Positions 21,425-32,114 are shown, counted from the first letter of the stretch. The stretch is 64,000 nucleotides of DNA from Durusdinium trenchii (GCA_963970005.1 CAXAMN010027428.1:352098-416097); one strand, 5' to 3'. Notes: generated by a model not told the origin, from the sequence alone. Numbers and translations: made by a program.

Positions 21425-22458
21425 GCGTGGTGCGTTCGTGTGGCGAGGATTTGCTTCAGCAGCTGCAAGAGAGGTGGCAACAGATGGATATTAGCACCTC
21501 CAACGTACATGCTGATCTTCAGACCTTCTGCCGCTTTCCTTAGGGATTAAAAGACAAAGATCTTCCGAAACATCGAGCAATGCACCGTACGGTACCTGCG
21601 GCGTGGCACACGTCGCAGGGGTGTTTGTGCTCCAAAACCTTCCGAAAGGCACTGACGTTCTTGGCCCTTCGTCGTTCGGTTTGGATCGGAATCATCGCCC
21701 GGGACCCGGGTGCTCTGGGGGCATTTGGACAGTCATCCAGTGTGCAGTGTTGTGTCATCCAAGGCAGTGCTTGGCGCGAGGAGAAACTCATGGAGAAGCC
21801 TGATGTGGAGGACGGCCCATGGGCTTTTTCATGGGGCTTTTCAAATGCCCCTCGTTTTGGTGGTTCCATCCATCTCACCTTTTCTTGACCCTTCTTCTTG
21901 ACTCCGCATCCACCCTGCCACCCCCCCCCTGCCCCCGCCAGGATGCGCTCTTGCGTCGCTTGGTCCATGAACTCACCGAGGTCGTCTACAAGGTCCGAAT
22001 CGGGGGGGTGACCCAACGGCCGACGGGCGGCAGTGAACCCAAACTGCTTCGGGTCGTGAAGCCTGAACCAGCGAAGACCACGGAAGAGTCAAGCACGGAA
22101 CGCAACGCGCCATGACCAGGTGGGAGCAGGAAAAGGAAAGACGAAGATGACGACGCTGTTGCCAGAGATTGATGAGCCTGGTTTGCACTGGACAGCAGAC
22201 AGTTTGTTGCTACTTTAGTCTAAAGAACTCTGGCGCTTCTCTGTGTCTCAAACAACGGGAGAACCCGCCACGATGTAAGCGTCGAAGGGGAACGACCGAA
22301 CTGTGTCGAAGGGGAACACTTCCATGACTTGGACAGCCACTTCTCAGGAAGTCTGGCATCTCCGGCTCGCAGTAGCTGAAGAGGATGCAGTTTGGGATGA
22401 CTCCAATGTGGCGGAGGCGGCGGCCGAACACGGCAGCAACGGAAGAGAAAACACACCG
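21425..22458 (+). CDS. Three-exon phase-consistent chain coding helical peptide
   Basis: Exons: 21425-21504 (GEDLLQQLQERWQQMDIS, donor AAC|GTACAT), 21942-21992 (DALLRRLVHELTEVVYK, acceptor CCGCCAG|G, donor AAG|GTCCGA) and 22348 to about 22458 (EVWHLRLAVAEEDAVWDD, then an Ala/Glu-rich run; probable GC donor CCG|GCCCC). Joins are phase 0 throughout, and the next exon (22604) also starts in phase 0. Short helical exons separated by 350-450 bp introns. Unrecognised. Confidence 0.62.
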
Positions 22459-22603
22459 GCCCCAAAGAGGTCTACTCCGGTTGGGTGACTAGTGGCGCCC
22501 AAAATCCCACGCTTGCAGAGTATTATGCAGCATAACAAAATCCATGAAAATCCCTGTATCCACTGTGAGAACAGTTTTGGGAACCCTCTGGTTGGCCTGT
22601 CAG

Positions 22604-23347
22604 GATGGAGTGCTCCAATTAGAAGAACATGGAGATCTACATGACGTCGTGATTCAAAGCGATCCAGTGGTCGAGAAGTTAGTTCCTGCAAGCTTGCCAG
22701 AACTGGAGGGCGTCGGCGTCGACGAAGAGGAGTTTGTGCTGGTGAAGGCAGAGCCATTGGACCAACCTCAATTGGAAGGCATCGACGAAAATGAACTTTT
22801 TCAAGAAAAGACACAGCCAATCAACCAGCCTGAATTGGAAGGCATTGACAAAGATGAGCTTGTACATTTTATACCAGGCAAGACAGAGCCATTTAACCAA
22901 GCTGAAGTGGAAGGCACTGAAGAAGATGAGCTCGTACCGGTTAAGACAGAGCCGTCTAACCAACCTGAACTGGAAGGCATTGAAGAAGATGAGCTTGTGC
23001 CAGTTGAGACAGAACCATCCAAACAACCTTTGTTGGAGTATGTGGTTGAAGAGAAAGAGCCAATACTTGAGAAAGTGTTCTTTCGTAGAATGGACGACCA
23101 GGAAGGAATTATACGGGAGGAGGAGACAGTGGACTTCGCATTGTCTCCAAATCTAGATGGCTCTGGGAAGCAGCAAACCAATCCAGCAGAAACTTTGGAT
23201 GCGTCTCTTCAACGCCTCGTGCTTGTTGAAGAGCTTGTCGATGTCTTCACCTCCCACCAGTGGGACCCCAAGGACTCGGAGATGCAACTTGCAAGGCTCA
23301 GAACAAACTGGCAGGAAAAGAGGAGAACGATGACACCAGCTGCGTAG
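22604..23347 (+). CDS. Exon with acidic tandem repeats (ELEGIDEDELVPVKTEP-type)
   Basis: GGCCTGTCAG | GAT GGA GTG opens DGVLQLEEHGDLHDVVI. From about 22681 to 23040 it encodes five or six imperfect units of 21-24 residues with consensus ELEGIDEDELVPVKTEP plus x-N-Q-P. After the repeats come VFFRRMDDQEG and a helix (LVLVEELVDVFTSHQWD). The frame ends at TAG 23345-23347, or may splice at CAG|GAAAAG near 23312. Very acidic, probably extended, perhaps a scaffold or binding repeat; function unknown. It follows the preceding chain in phase 0. Confidence 0.65.
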   Translation, partial: DGVLQLEEHGDLHDVVIQSDPVVEKLVPASLPELEGVGVDEEEFVLVKAEPLDQPQLEGIDENELFQEKTQPINQPELEGIDKDELVHFIPGKTEPFNQAEVEGTEEDELVPVKTEPSNQPELEGIEEDELVPVETEPSKQPLLEYVVEEKEPILEKVFFRRMDDQEGIIREEETVDFALSPNLDGSGKQQTNPAETLDASLQRLVLVEELVDVFTSHQWDPKDSEMQLARLRTNWQEKRRTMTPAA

Positions 23348-23654
23348 TGGAAGCATCTATGAAAGCCAGGCTCGGTTTTGGGCCGGCTCAAAACCATCCA
23401 ATACTGACTTTCTGATGACTCCTACATTGCGAATTGTTTCATGTTTCAAATAATAATCAATTCGCAGCCAGACTGAGTCGGTCTGCAAAAGTCAGCATTC
23501 CCTTCCGCATGTTCCAAGCACATGAAATCTTGGGACATGGGGGCGAAATCATCATGTTGTTTTTCTTTTCCCGGTGGACCTCACTATGCCATATTGTGCT
23601 AGGAATCGACCAACGGCAACGATATCGAACAGCTGCTGGACGCAAGATGCTCAG

Positions 23655-23742
23655 CTCCTCTCATCCGGCGAAGAATTTCTACGGACTCTACTCCAGGCAG
23701 AAGACCTTCACCAGGCGCAGAAGCGGTCGGACATTTTGACAG
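23655..23742 (+). CDS. Exon coding helical peptide
   Basis: GCTCAG | CTC CTC TCA gives LLSSGEEFLRTLLQAEDLHQ, ending ACA G|GCGTTT (GC donor, phase 1). Two other frames are also open here, so the frame choice rests on helix-like composition. Confidence 0.42.
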
Positions 23743-23819
23743 GCGTTTGGACAAGAGCACGACCGGAGTCTGCCGACAAGAGTCCGGAGTCTTCAAGAGG
23801 CGCTCAAGATGTTCCATGG

Positions 23820-24060
23820 ATTCACCATGAGTGATCCATGTGTCATATGTCTTGCACCCGAAAAAGCATGAACACTTCGCACGATTTGAGCATTCCAGGT
23901 GGTGCAGCTTTGCCACTCCTGGTGCACGCCACCGAGTGGAGAGGAAGCATGCTCTGCTTTGCATCGTCCGATGGCCATGGAAGCTCAGCACATTTGGCTG
24001 GCGAAGGCGCAATACGGATTGTTCAGGGCCAGCGAAAATAGCCGACGATGACACTCTTAG
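23820..24060. other. Interval with three competing open frames
   Basis: A fragment SDPCVICLAPEK and, in another frame, QLCHSWCTPPSGEEACS suggest Cys-rich coding sequence such as a decayed zinc-finger-like exon, but no frame or splice pattern is convincing. Confidence 0.25.
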
Positions 24061-24239
24061 TTGTTGAAAGGAGTTGTGTCACGATATGAGATTCACAAGC
24101 TTGATGTTCAATGATGTTTTGTAGTAATATACTATATATATACACACGAGATATTCGACAGATGAATAGTGGACATATGCGGATCCATCTGCAGATGCGA
24201 AGATCTTGCATTTCAGCCTGATGGGTTGTGCACTGCGAG

Positions 24240-25735
24240 GAGCTTCTCTACCTGGGCAATGCAGAGGTCGAAGCAGCCATCCGAACTATTTGGAAGGACC
24301 TAGTCGAAGAATCGGAATCGGAGTCCAAGTATCTCTCCAATCTCCAGGCAGATAGAGGAGATGTCTTTGCATCAAGCATGCAAGAGTGGAATGACTTGAG
24401 CAAGGTTTTGATGGATGAAAGCGAAAGCGATGATTTGCGCTTGGAGATGCAAGGGGGATCTGAGGATTTGTTTCTTGAAGACGCAGAGGGGCAAAGCAGT
24501 GAATGGCTAAAGGCAAGCCAAGATAGCCAAGCAAGCTATGCCTCAATTGTTTGCTCAGACATGGAGTTGGGCAAGTGGAAAGCAGCTGCCGCTGCTTATA
24601 GTTCCCTGGTTGAGGAAGTCTTGGAGATTTGTGATGATCGGCCTGATATGAGCGTCCAAGCCGTCAGCCTTGTCGAGGGCTGGCAGCGCAAGCAAGCGGA
24701 AAATCCAGAGGTGGCAGGAACAGAAGCGCTTCTCATGGAGATGGCTGACACGACTCAAAACTTGATCAAGTCACGAGCGAAGAAGTTCACCAAATCTTCT
24801 CTCAAATGTCTCTTCGAGCAAGCCTGGGAACAGAAGATTGAAGAATCAACCAAAGAAAGAACTCCTTGGACCAACTGCGAGATCTTGTATCGAAGGTGCG
24901 GCCCCCTATCACACCTCATTATTGATTAACAGTCGTAAACTACATGTAATGTTTCTACAAGATACTCCTTTGTGTTCACCTGGCCCATGTTCCTTTTGAT
25001 ATGTAGACATAGTCTTTATATGTGTTTCATGGTGTTTCGATAAATTCGACCTATATAAGTGTTGTTTTGGCAACCTTTGGATATACATCTTCACACACGA
25101 ATCACTGCCATCACTGCCACACCGTGACCGCCACCTCCAGGGGCGAGCAGCTGTTGCAACACTTCGCCGAGATCGTGAAGGCTTCGCGGCGGCAGAAGAT
25201 GAAGGGCGGTCATGTGAAGCGAGAGCTGGCGAAGGTCGCCGACCATTGGTGCCACAGGCGCATGGGTGCGCGGGTGCGGGGTGGGAGTACTGCAGAGGCA
25301 GAGATGTGGGTTTTTACGCGAAGAGAGACGGGCAAGAAGACGTTGGCTTGAGAAGAAGACGTTTGATGCTGCAGTTCCGGAACTGAACGAACAGGCTCGA
25401 ACGCTCGAAAAGGGGTCAAATCGAACGCTTTGATGGGTCAAATCTCGCACCGAGAGGCTCAAAACTCGAGCGGTTCAAATCCTGATCAAAACAAGGGTGG
25501 GTGGTGTTTCTGTTTCAGAAAACAAGGTGGTAGCCCAAATTCAGTCGACGGATAGCCAAGAATCCTGACAGGTTCCATCCTCACGTCCATACACCGCAGC
25601 CACGGACGTTCCACAGGACTCTGGCGGCAGCTGTTGGGGCCGATGTGGTCTCGTACAAGCTGCTGAGAGATATGGCATTGGAAGCCCAACGTATTTTCCT
25701 GGCCAAGGCCACGTCACTCGAGTCGATGTGGAAGT
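24240..25735 (+). CDS. Three-exon phase-consistent chain; long acidic helical protein segment
   Basis: Exon 24240-24895 (219 codons; ELLYLGNAEVEAAIRTIW, SESESKYLSNL, then several helices) ends CGA AG|GTGCGG in phase 2. Exon 25141-25257 (GEQLLQHFAEIVKASRRQK) starts CTCCAG|G and completes the AGG codon; it ends CAC AG|GCGCAT (GC donor, phase 2). Exon 25617 to about 25735 (TLAAAVGADVVSYKLLRDM) restores phase after CCACAG|G. Acidic Ser/Glu-rich start followed by basic helices. Likely an intracellular coiled or helical-bundle protein; no family recognised. Confidence 0.66.
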
Positions 25736-25781
25736 TCCATGAATGACAAGTGCTGAGCAAGAAATCGAATTCTTTTCAAGT

Positions 25782-25809
25782 ATATATAGTATATATATAT
25801 ATATATATT
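25782..25809. repeat. (TA)n microsatellite
   Basis: AT dinucleotide run in an intron. Confidence 0.9.
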
Positions 25810-26278
25810 GTTTTCCATAGTTTCTCTACTAGACATGTTTGCCTTATTTCTCACTGTGGATATTTACTGATAAAGATTATCATTTCAGATTCTCATTGAG
25901 CCTCCTCTTCTCGCTCCTTTTTCTCGCCTTTCTGATGGACCCGAACGGACCCGAACGGACGTTCCTCGTTGCCCGACGTTCCTCACGACGACGTCGAGGC
26001 CAAGGAGACCGCGAAGAGCGACGGCTTCACGGCGGCCACGTTCTTGCGAACGGCGTTGCCCAAGACGCGCGAGGAGCGCGGCGATTGGCGGATGGGATCG
26101 GGGTGTAGATGGACGTAGATGGGACGAAGATGACGGCTGAGCATGATCAGACTGAGCAAAGCTTCAGCTGCAGCTGTTGGGGCGAAGGTTTGGCGTGACC
26201 ACACTTTTCTGAGACCCTTATGAACATTTTGAGACACGACTGAGAGACGTGTTGGACGTACTTTTCTTGTTTTGCCAG

Positions 26279-26700
26279 TTCCAAGAAAGCCCGGTGGAGA
26301 TGACTCCTGCACAGGCTTGGAGAGCCTTGCTGGTGGATATTCAGGGAAACATTGCCGATGACTCCTGGAAGCAGTGGCTGGACTCCTGGGAAACACCCAG
26401 CCTCTAGGCCGCAGGCCTTCGGTGGTGGAACAGGCCTTCAAAAGGCCAGACCTGAAGTGCCGGTGTGCTGTGCCGCGCTGGAGTTCTTAGGATGCTTACC
26501 ATTGCTAGTAGGTTGGAGGATGTTGGAGGCTTCTTAGGATGCTTACTCATTGCTTCTTCATTTGCGCTGAGGTGAAGTGAAATCCAGAGAGAATGTGGAA
26601 CGATGGAAGAAATCGGTGAACAAAATCAAAGGCATTGGTGCATTGCTGGGAAAGGCCCGGATTGATGCTTCCAACCCTGCAAGCCTTTACCACATTTGGA
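26279..26700 (+). CDS. Two-exon chain coding helical peptide
   Basis: Exon 26279-26370 (FQESPVEMTPAQAWRALLVD) starts TTTGCCAG|TTC and ends TGG AA|GCAGTG (GC donor, phase 2). Exon 26588 to about 26700 starts AATCCAG|A, completing AAA, and gives ENVERWKKSVNKIKGIGALL. The previous chain ends near AAGTTCCATGAA and this exon opens CAGTTCCAAGAA, a near-repeat at the intron borders. Function unknown. Confidence 0.58.
26502..26545 (-). repeat. Inverted copy of the GCCTCCAACCTACTAGC repeat
   Basis: The + strand reads TTGCTAGTAGGTTGGAGGATG; the reverse complement matches the minisatellite unit at 21196-21345 and the CTAGTAG cluster. Confidence 0.65.
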
Positions 26701-27059
26701 TCGGATCATGTCATGTCAGAGCAGTCCAGTGCTTGATGTGATCTCCATTCTTTCCATGAGGAATTAGAACCCGTGTTTTGAGGTGAATAGGTATAAACAC
26801 GACTCTGAAATACTTAAACAGCTCGGCAACTTCAGGGAGTCAGATGGATATCTTGCGTTGCATTTCTATGCATATCTCAAGTCCGAATGTTCATCTTGCC
26901 AGGATCGAAGACCTTCGCAAGTCTTTCAAGCCTTGGGAAACTTGCGCTCGGAGAACCCCGAAGCATCTGAGAGCTTGCGACCCTCGGGGAGCTTGCGACC
27001 CCCGTCACTTCGCCACGGAAGCATGGCCGTGGGATGCCGTAGGTCAAAACCTCGCCCAA

Positions 27060-27200
27060 GAAAACCATGGGAGTTTGACTACATCCCATATAGGTCAAAC
27101 CCCATGTTCATTTTCCTACATCCCTTATAGGTCAACCCCCCATGTCATCCCTTATAGGAGTTTGACTACATCCCTTATATAGGACTCTGTTCATCACGGG
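27060..27200. repeat. Short tandem/interspersed repeat CATCCCTTATAGGTCAAACC
   Basis: Four imperfect copies of (GTTTGACTA)CATCCC-TATAGG-TCAAACC. Related fragments with CCATATG and GGTCAA occur at about 7060-7140 and 48295-48400. Confidence 0.7.
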
Positions 27201-27609
27201 TCAAACCAGGTGTTTGGGGTTTTGACCCACGGCTGACAGTCTCATCCCCTGCTCCTGTGGTGCGGAAGAACCGAGGTCCAATAGTCCTGCACGTGCCTTT
27301 CAGGCGGGGAGATGATATGTCTTGGAAGGCATTGCACTAGGATCAGGAATCAGGATGAGAAGAAACTCCTTCAAGACTCATCACACTTTTGCCTGCCAAT
27401 TGCGGCTTTGACAGTGTATGCGATGTGAGGCTTTCATGCCACAAGGCTCTGGAGAGGCCTGTCAGATGTTAAGCTACGCATAGCAAGTGACAATTCAAAA
27501 AAGCAGCCTGTGAATCCAGTGACGCTGAATGATCAGCACGATTCCTGACATGAACCTTCAACTGGGAAAGTGTACGGTGACCGCTTTTTGGGCCTCTTTT
27601 CGCTCTCAG

Positions 27610-27719
27610 ATGTGACCAATTCTGTGGTGAGGCTGGTGCATCACAAGGAGACTCCGGAAACGAGGGAACTGCTTCCAGTGCGGAAGCCAAGACATGTGCA
27701 AAGCATTTGTGCTAAGTGA
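27610..27719 (+). CDS. Duplication unit A, exon i
   Basis: CTCTCAG opens a phase-1 frame ending VRLVHHKETPETRELLPVRK and stopping at TGA 27717-27719, or splicing earlier at CAT|GTGCAA. The counterpart in unit B (29398) keeps the reading frame despite many substitutions (KEAPEVRGLLQAPKPKE), which supports coding function. Confidence 0.5.
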
Positions 27720-27905
27720 CATTGCTTGAGGTTCTGGTTCTGTCAGATTATATATAGTTGTATCATTTATATCATATTATCATTATATCAAATGGAGAAT
27801 CAACGGAAAAATCTAGCAGGAGGGTGAACCAAGAGTGAACCTGGCATTTCAATCTATATTGACAGACTTGCCACCTTGGCTTTTTTGCTGCCACTCCTTG
27901 TCTAG

Positions 27906-28099
27906 GTTCTTGGACAAGACAGCGAAGACCTTCAGGCGAGCCTTGTGGTGACACGAGATGGAATTTTGAGTGTCTGTGAGTTTGAGATCACTTGTCACCG
28001 GCGGATAAAGCATGTCATGATGGAGTGTCCCACTGCCGACTGCGCAGTTGCAGCATCGAGTGTGGCCGAGAACTGGTCGCCCGACTATGCAGGCCCACG
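27906..28099 (+). CDS. Duplication unit A, exon ii
   Basis: TGTCTAG | GTT CTT GGA begins VLGQDSEDLQASLVVTRDG; a Cys-containing middle (ECPTADCAVAASSVAENW) follows, and the exon ends CCA CG|GTGAGTAGT, a strong donor in phase 2. Unit B has the same exon at 29746-29939 with almost identical sequence. Unrecognised. Confidence 0.62.
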
Positions 28100-28263
28100 G
28101 TGAGTAGTGACAGCTGATTGACTAAACAGGTTTCTGCAGCGAAGCTACGCTCGATTGCAAGTTTGAATCTCTCACATGATCTTCATATAGAGAAGGACAT
28201 GTGACATTTACGAAATGTCTCTGATGGAAGCACACCTCATCTAACCATGTGAAGTTTGTACAG

Positions 28264-28316
28264 GCAGTGGTGGTCGAAGAGAATCCTCTTTCAAACAAGA
28301 TCGTCGAGACTCTCAG
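28264..28316 (+). CDS. Duplication unit A, exon iii (short)
   Basis: TGTACAG | GCA GTG gives AVVVEENPLSNKIVETLR before AG|GTATTAGG. Phase does not fit exon ii exactly, so either the frame or the neighbouring border is misread. Present again at 30206-30258. Confidence 0.4.
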
Positions 28317-28743
28317 GTATTAGGCGCGTATAATCGCCTGCCCGGCGCGCGCGCGACAATCTTTTTTAACCGACATGACATGACACATGGCACGCATCCT
28401 AAAACGGATTGTTTTCAAAACCTCCTGGTAGAAAAAATGATCAAGAGGTGTCATTTTTCATGGGCAACATACATTTTCGATAGTTATTTGTTTAGAAGCA
28501 GGCCCCCCAGCAGGCTATGTACGTTGCTTGCGCAAGGCAGCGCTAGGTTGGCGCTAGGTCATCGCTAGGTTCTCTATGATTGATATGACCACGGTTTGCT
28601 GGTAGGTGTGTTTGTGTCTTAAAAGGATTTTTATTATCCTCTTCTCCTTCTTATCCTCCTCTCTTCCTTCACACCCTCCCTCCTCCCAAACGCTTATTCC
28701 ATCTTATTCCAATTTGCTGGACTTCTTGGTTCTTGATCCGAAG

Positions 28744-28947
28744 GTTGATTCTGTAGAGTTTGCTGCCACCCTGCGTGTGTCTATGGCCAAACCAACAGTG
28801 CTGGCAGCCTTGTTAGGTGAATTTCGAGATATCTATGCTCGCAGGGAGTCTCAAATGTCTCAAGGATCTGGCCGAGGGCTTAGACTTCAGCAAGTTCTGT
28901 CAACTAAGGAATGCGCAAGGCAATGCAAGGCATATATAGAGCTTTAG
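28744..28947 (+). CDS. Duplication unit A, exon iv
   Basis: A long CT-rich stretch precedes GATCCGAAG | GTT GAT TCT, giving VDSVEFAATLRVSMAKPTVL. The frame may end at TTA G|GTGAAT (28816) or continue through FRDIYARRESQMSQGSGRGL to TAG at 28947. Duplicated at 30466-30669. Confidence 0.5.
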   Translation, partial: VDSVEFAATLRVSMAKPTVLAALLGEFRDIYARRESQMSQGSGRGLRLQQVLSTKECARQCKAYIEL

Positions 28948-28974
28948 CAAATGTTTTTTTTTTTTGTATTTTGA

Positions 28975-29170
28975 AGATGTTCCAATTTTAGATCTTTCGT
29001 GGTCCACTCTTGAAGACGAGTCACAGTCTTAGTATGTTTTAGTCTTGAATCGTTTTGTTCGCCGAGAAGCGTTTTCTTACCGGCTGGCTCCGGTTGAGGA
29101 GTTGGTAGCATGGGTCTCGGCTCTCTGCCTTTGAGTTCTGCATCGGCCACCTGGACTGCAGAAGGGCCTT
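28975..29170. other. Conserved block v of duplication unit A; coding strand ambiguous
   Basis: On the + strand CTTAG|TAT GTT opens VLVLNRFVRREAFSYRLAP. On the - strand CTTCTGCAG|TC CAG ... CCG|GTAAG bounds VQVADAELKGREPRPMLPTP. The copy at 30690-30890 has one extra T that breaks the + frame but leaves the - frame intact. Confidence 0.35.
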
Positions 29171-29397
29171 GCACTTCGAAGGAGGTGTATAGTATAATGT
29201 AGAGTAGAATATAGTAGAATCTATGCATATATCATATATAAAATATACACATTGCTTCCTCCATCATACCCATGTTTCCTTGAAAACTACGGCATTGGCA
29301 GTGTTTTGTGTGTTCTAGATGGTACTGCCCTTCAACACCCCCCTGGGGTTTGCAATGCATGACACCAGTGCATGGACTGGTTTCGCTCTTCAACCAG

Positions 29398-29490
29398 CAA
29401 GGTCAGATCGAAAGGAGGCACCGGAAGTGAGGGGACTGCTTCAGGCGCCGAAGCCAAAAGAGAATGCAGAGCATGCAATGTAGACTCTTG
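29398..29490 (+). CDS. Duplication unit B, exon i (diverged)
   Basis: CAACCAG|CA AGG TCA opens in phase 1, as in unit A, and gives RSDRKEAPEVRGLLQAPKPK. Substantially diverged from 27610, unlike exons ii-iv, so this pair may come from an older duplication. Confidence 0.42.
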
Positions 29491-29745
29491 ATGTATAACC
29501 CCTCCATCTGGATTATAAAACCTATAAAACCTCTTCATGTGGATTTATTAATCCTTAGTCTACCATCCATGCATCGATGTGCTGCAAGTTCAGTGAGACT
29601 TTGTCAGATTCAGACAGACTTAGATTTAATCTATCAAACAAGAGTGGACAAAGGGAAGCAGGACAGTGAAGAATCTTGAATGGCTTGCCAACGCATTGCC
29701 TATGCCAACATGCTTTCCTGTCTCTATGTTGTCTCAACTATTGAG

Positions 29746-29939
29746 GTTCTTGGACAAGACAGCGAAGACCTTCAGGCGAGCCTTGTGGTGACACGAGATG
29801 GAATTTTGAGTGTCTGTGAGTTTGAGATCAGTTGTCACCGGCGGATAAAGCATGTCATGATGGAGTGTCCCACTGCCGACTGCGCAGTTGCAGCATCGAG
29901 TGTGGCCGAGAACTGGTCGCCCGACTATGCAGGCCCACG
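29746..29939 (+). CDS. Duplication unit B, exon ii
   Basis: Near-identical copy of 27906-28099, offset 1,840 bp. The acceptor side differs (ACTATTGAG|G). The donor has changed from GTGAGT to GTCAGT, which may weaken splicing. One residue change, Thr to Ser, in the CEFEI-x-CHRR segment. Confidence 0.6.
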
Positions 29940-30205
29940 GTCAGTAGTGACAGCTGATTGACTAAACGGGTTTCTGTAGCGAAGCTACAAGCCGTCACGG
30001 TTTGCTTCCCTGTCAAGTGTTTTGAGCCTCAACTGTAAGTTGTCACCAAAGTGAAGGACATACGCATCATGCGGCACACACACACAAGGTCCATCAAGGG
30101 CTAGTTGAATCTCTCACACGATCTTCATATAGAGAAGGACATGTGACATTTATGAAACGTCTCTGATGGAAGCACACCTCATCAAACCATGTGAAGTTTT
30201 TACAG

Positions 30206-30258
30206 GCAGTGGTGGTCGAAGAGAATCCTCTTTCAAACAAGATCGTCGAGACTCTCAG
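30206..30258 (+). CDS. Duplication unit B, exon iii
   Basis: Same frame as 28264-28316 (AVVVEENPLSNKIVETLR), preceded by TTTACAG. The flanking intron lost a CG-rich piece relative to unit A. Confidence 0.4.
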
Positions 30259-30465
30259 GTATTAGGCGCGCGCGCACGACATGACATGACGCATGGCACG
30301 CATCCTAAAACGGATTGTTTTCAAAACCTCCTGGTAGAAAAAATGATCAAGAAGTGTCTCCTCTTCTCCTTCTTGTCCTCCTCTCTTCCTTCACACCCTC
30401 CCACCTTCCAAACGCTTATTCCATCTTATTCCAATTTGCTGGACTTCTTGGTTCTTGATCCGAAG

Positions 30466-30669
30466 GTTGATTCTGTAGAGTTTGCTGCCACCCTGCGTGT
30501 GTCTATGGCCAAACCAACAGTGCTGGCAGCCTTGTTAGGTGAATTTCGAGATATCTATGCTCGCAGGGAGTCTCAAATGTCTCAAGGATCTGGCCGAGGG
30601 CTTAGACTTCAGCAAGTTCTGTCAACTAAGGAATGCGCAAGGCAATGCAAGGCATATATAGAACTTTAG
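30466..30669 (+). CDS. Duplication unit B, exon iv
   Basis: Copy of 28744-28947, offset 1,722 bp, with an identical coding frame. Unit B lacks about 190 bp present upstream in unit A (about 28450-28640). Confidence 0.5.
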   Translation, partial: VDSVEFAATLRVSMAKPTVLAALLGEFRDIYARRESQMSQGSGRGLRLQQVLSTKECARQCKAYIEL

Positions 30670-30689
30670 CAAATGTTTTTTTTTTTTTG

Positions 30690-30890
30690 TATTTTGAAGA
30701 TGTTCCAATTTTAGATCTTTCGTGGTCCACTCTTGAAGACGAGTCACAGTCTTAGTATGTTTTTAGTCTTGAATCGTTTTGTTTGCCGAGAAGCGTTTCC
30801 TTACCGGTTGGCTCCGGTTGAGGAGTTGGTAGCATGGGTCTCGGCTCTCTGCCTTTGAGTTCTGCATCGGCCACCTGGACTGCAGAAGGG
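30690..30890. other. Conserved block v of duplication unit B
   Basis: Counterpart of 28975-29170; see that entry for the strand question. The minus frame keeps GREPRPMLPTPQPEP with one Ala/Thr change next to it. Confidence 0.35.
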
Positions 30891-30899
30891 CCAGAAGGA

Positions 30900-32062
30900 G
30901 GTGTATCAACCTTGGAACTGGTTGACATAATTACGTTTGATATACTATGGCTATATGCAAGACACACATACACACATATAAACACAATAGTAGACACAAT
31001 ATACTAAGCGGTCGGCGCACATTTAAGTATGATTTCGTTGGCACCTCCCCTTCTGGGAGCACACCAGGCCGGTTATCCCCATTGCTCGGAACCATCCAGG
31101 GTATGGACATGCAAAGTATGAGGATTGGACCACATTGGACCCAATATATGCCTTGAATCGGCCCCCACATTCCTATCACACATGTTTTGCCTGCAAAAAC
31201 CCTGTGCTGTTTTGAGATTTTGGACCCAATATGTGCATTCCCATCGGCTCATCTCATCAAAAATGACCGACCCAAACGACCGACCGACAGGCCGCGTACC
31301 TGGCCGTCCCCGGGCCGCGCAAGAGCCAGCGGAGTCCGTCGGGCGTGTTCTCCGCGTCGGGATCGGAGTTCAGCTCCTCGGCTGCGTCGGAAAACGGAGG
31401 GGCGAAACGGAGTTCAGCCCGACGCGACGAGCATGATGGATGATATGGATGTGCCGCATTTTGGAAAACAACTGTGCTGTGAACACTCAAGAACTGATCC
31501 AACTGATTATACTTCATAATTTGTCATTTTTTTGGGCCGATTAATTTTCCATCTCGTTCTGGAGCTTTGGGATCGAATTGCCAAGAGCAAATGCTTTGTA
31601 CGATTTTGTACGGACGTAGATAGAATTCGGAGACTTCTCATGTTTGTTGCTTTTGTAGGATTGTCTATCCCGGATGCTTAACGACATTGTGATACCCCTT
31701 ACGACCGTTGACGATCTTGCGACCTCCGGACCTCCCTCACGCATGGTCTCTGACCGATCCGAGTTCGTCCTTGCAGGCTTCACTTCCAGTGCCAGTCCCA
31801 AGAGGTCGAACCGCCGGGATTTGTCACAACACCTACTGTACCGAGAGCGTCATCCGGGGGGGTCATCCGCCCCCGCGTTTCACCGGTTCCCGGTGGGTCT
31901 GGAGAACGACCCCATCAAGAGCGAACGTCGATTTGTGGTGAGTGCTAGTGCTGTTCTGGACAGTGCCGGGAGATTTGGAGTGCAGATCTGTCCAGAACTT
32001 TTCAAACATCGGTTCCTAAAGTACAGACCGATTGTAGCGTAGCAGACCACTGGTTCCGCCAG
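30900..32062. other. Interval without confident exons
   Basis: A frame at 31674-32039 (for example SASAVLDSAGRFGVQICPEL) follows CTTGCAG at about 31776 and may hold an exon, but three frames compete. CG-rich sequence lies at about 31260-31430. Confidence 0.3.
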
Positions 32063-32114
32063 GATGGCTGGCGAGTTTGAGCGCTTGATCCCCAAAGGAA
32101 CTCCCAGCAAGGCC
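32063..32114 (+). CDS. Short exon, MAGEFERLIPKGTPSKAR
   Basis: TTCCGCCAG|G ATG GCT GGC begins in phase 2 and reads MAGEFERLIPKGTPSKAR before a likely GC or GA donor. Low information; neighbours unresolved. Confidence 0.35.

Noticed and set aside
21158..21510. Minus-strand repeat peptide (LEAIALR type)
   Set aside because: Direct translation of the minisatellite; no coding evidence beyond the repeat.
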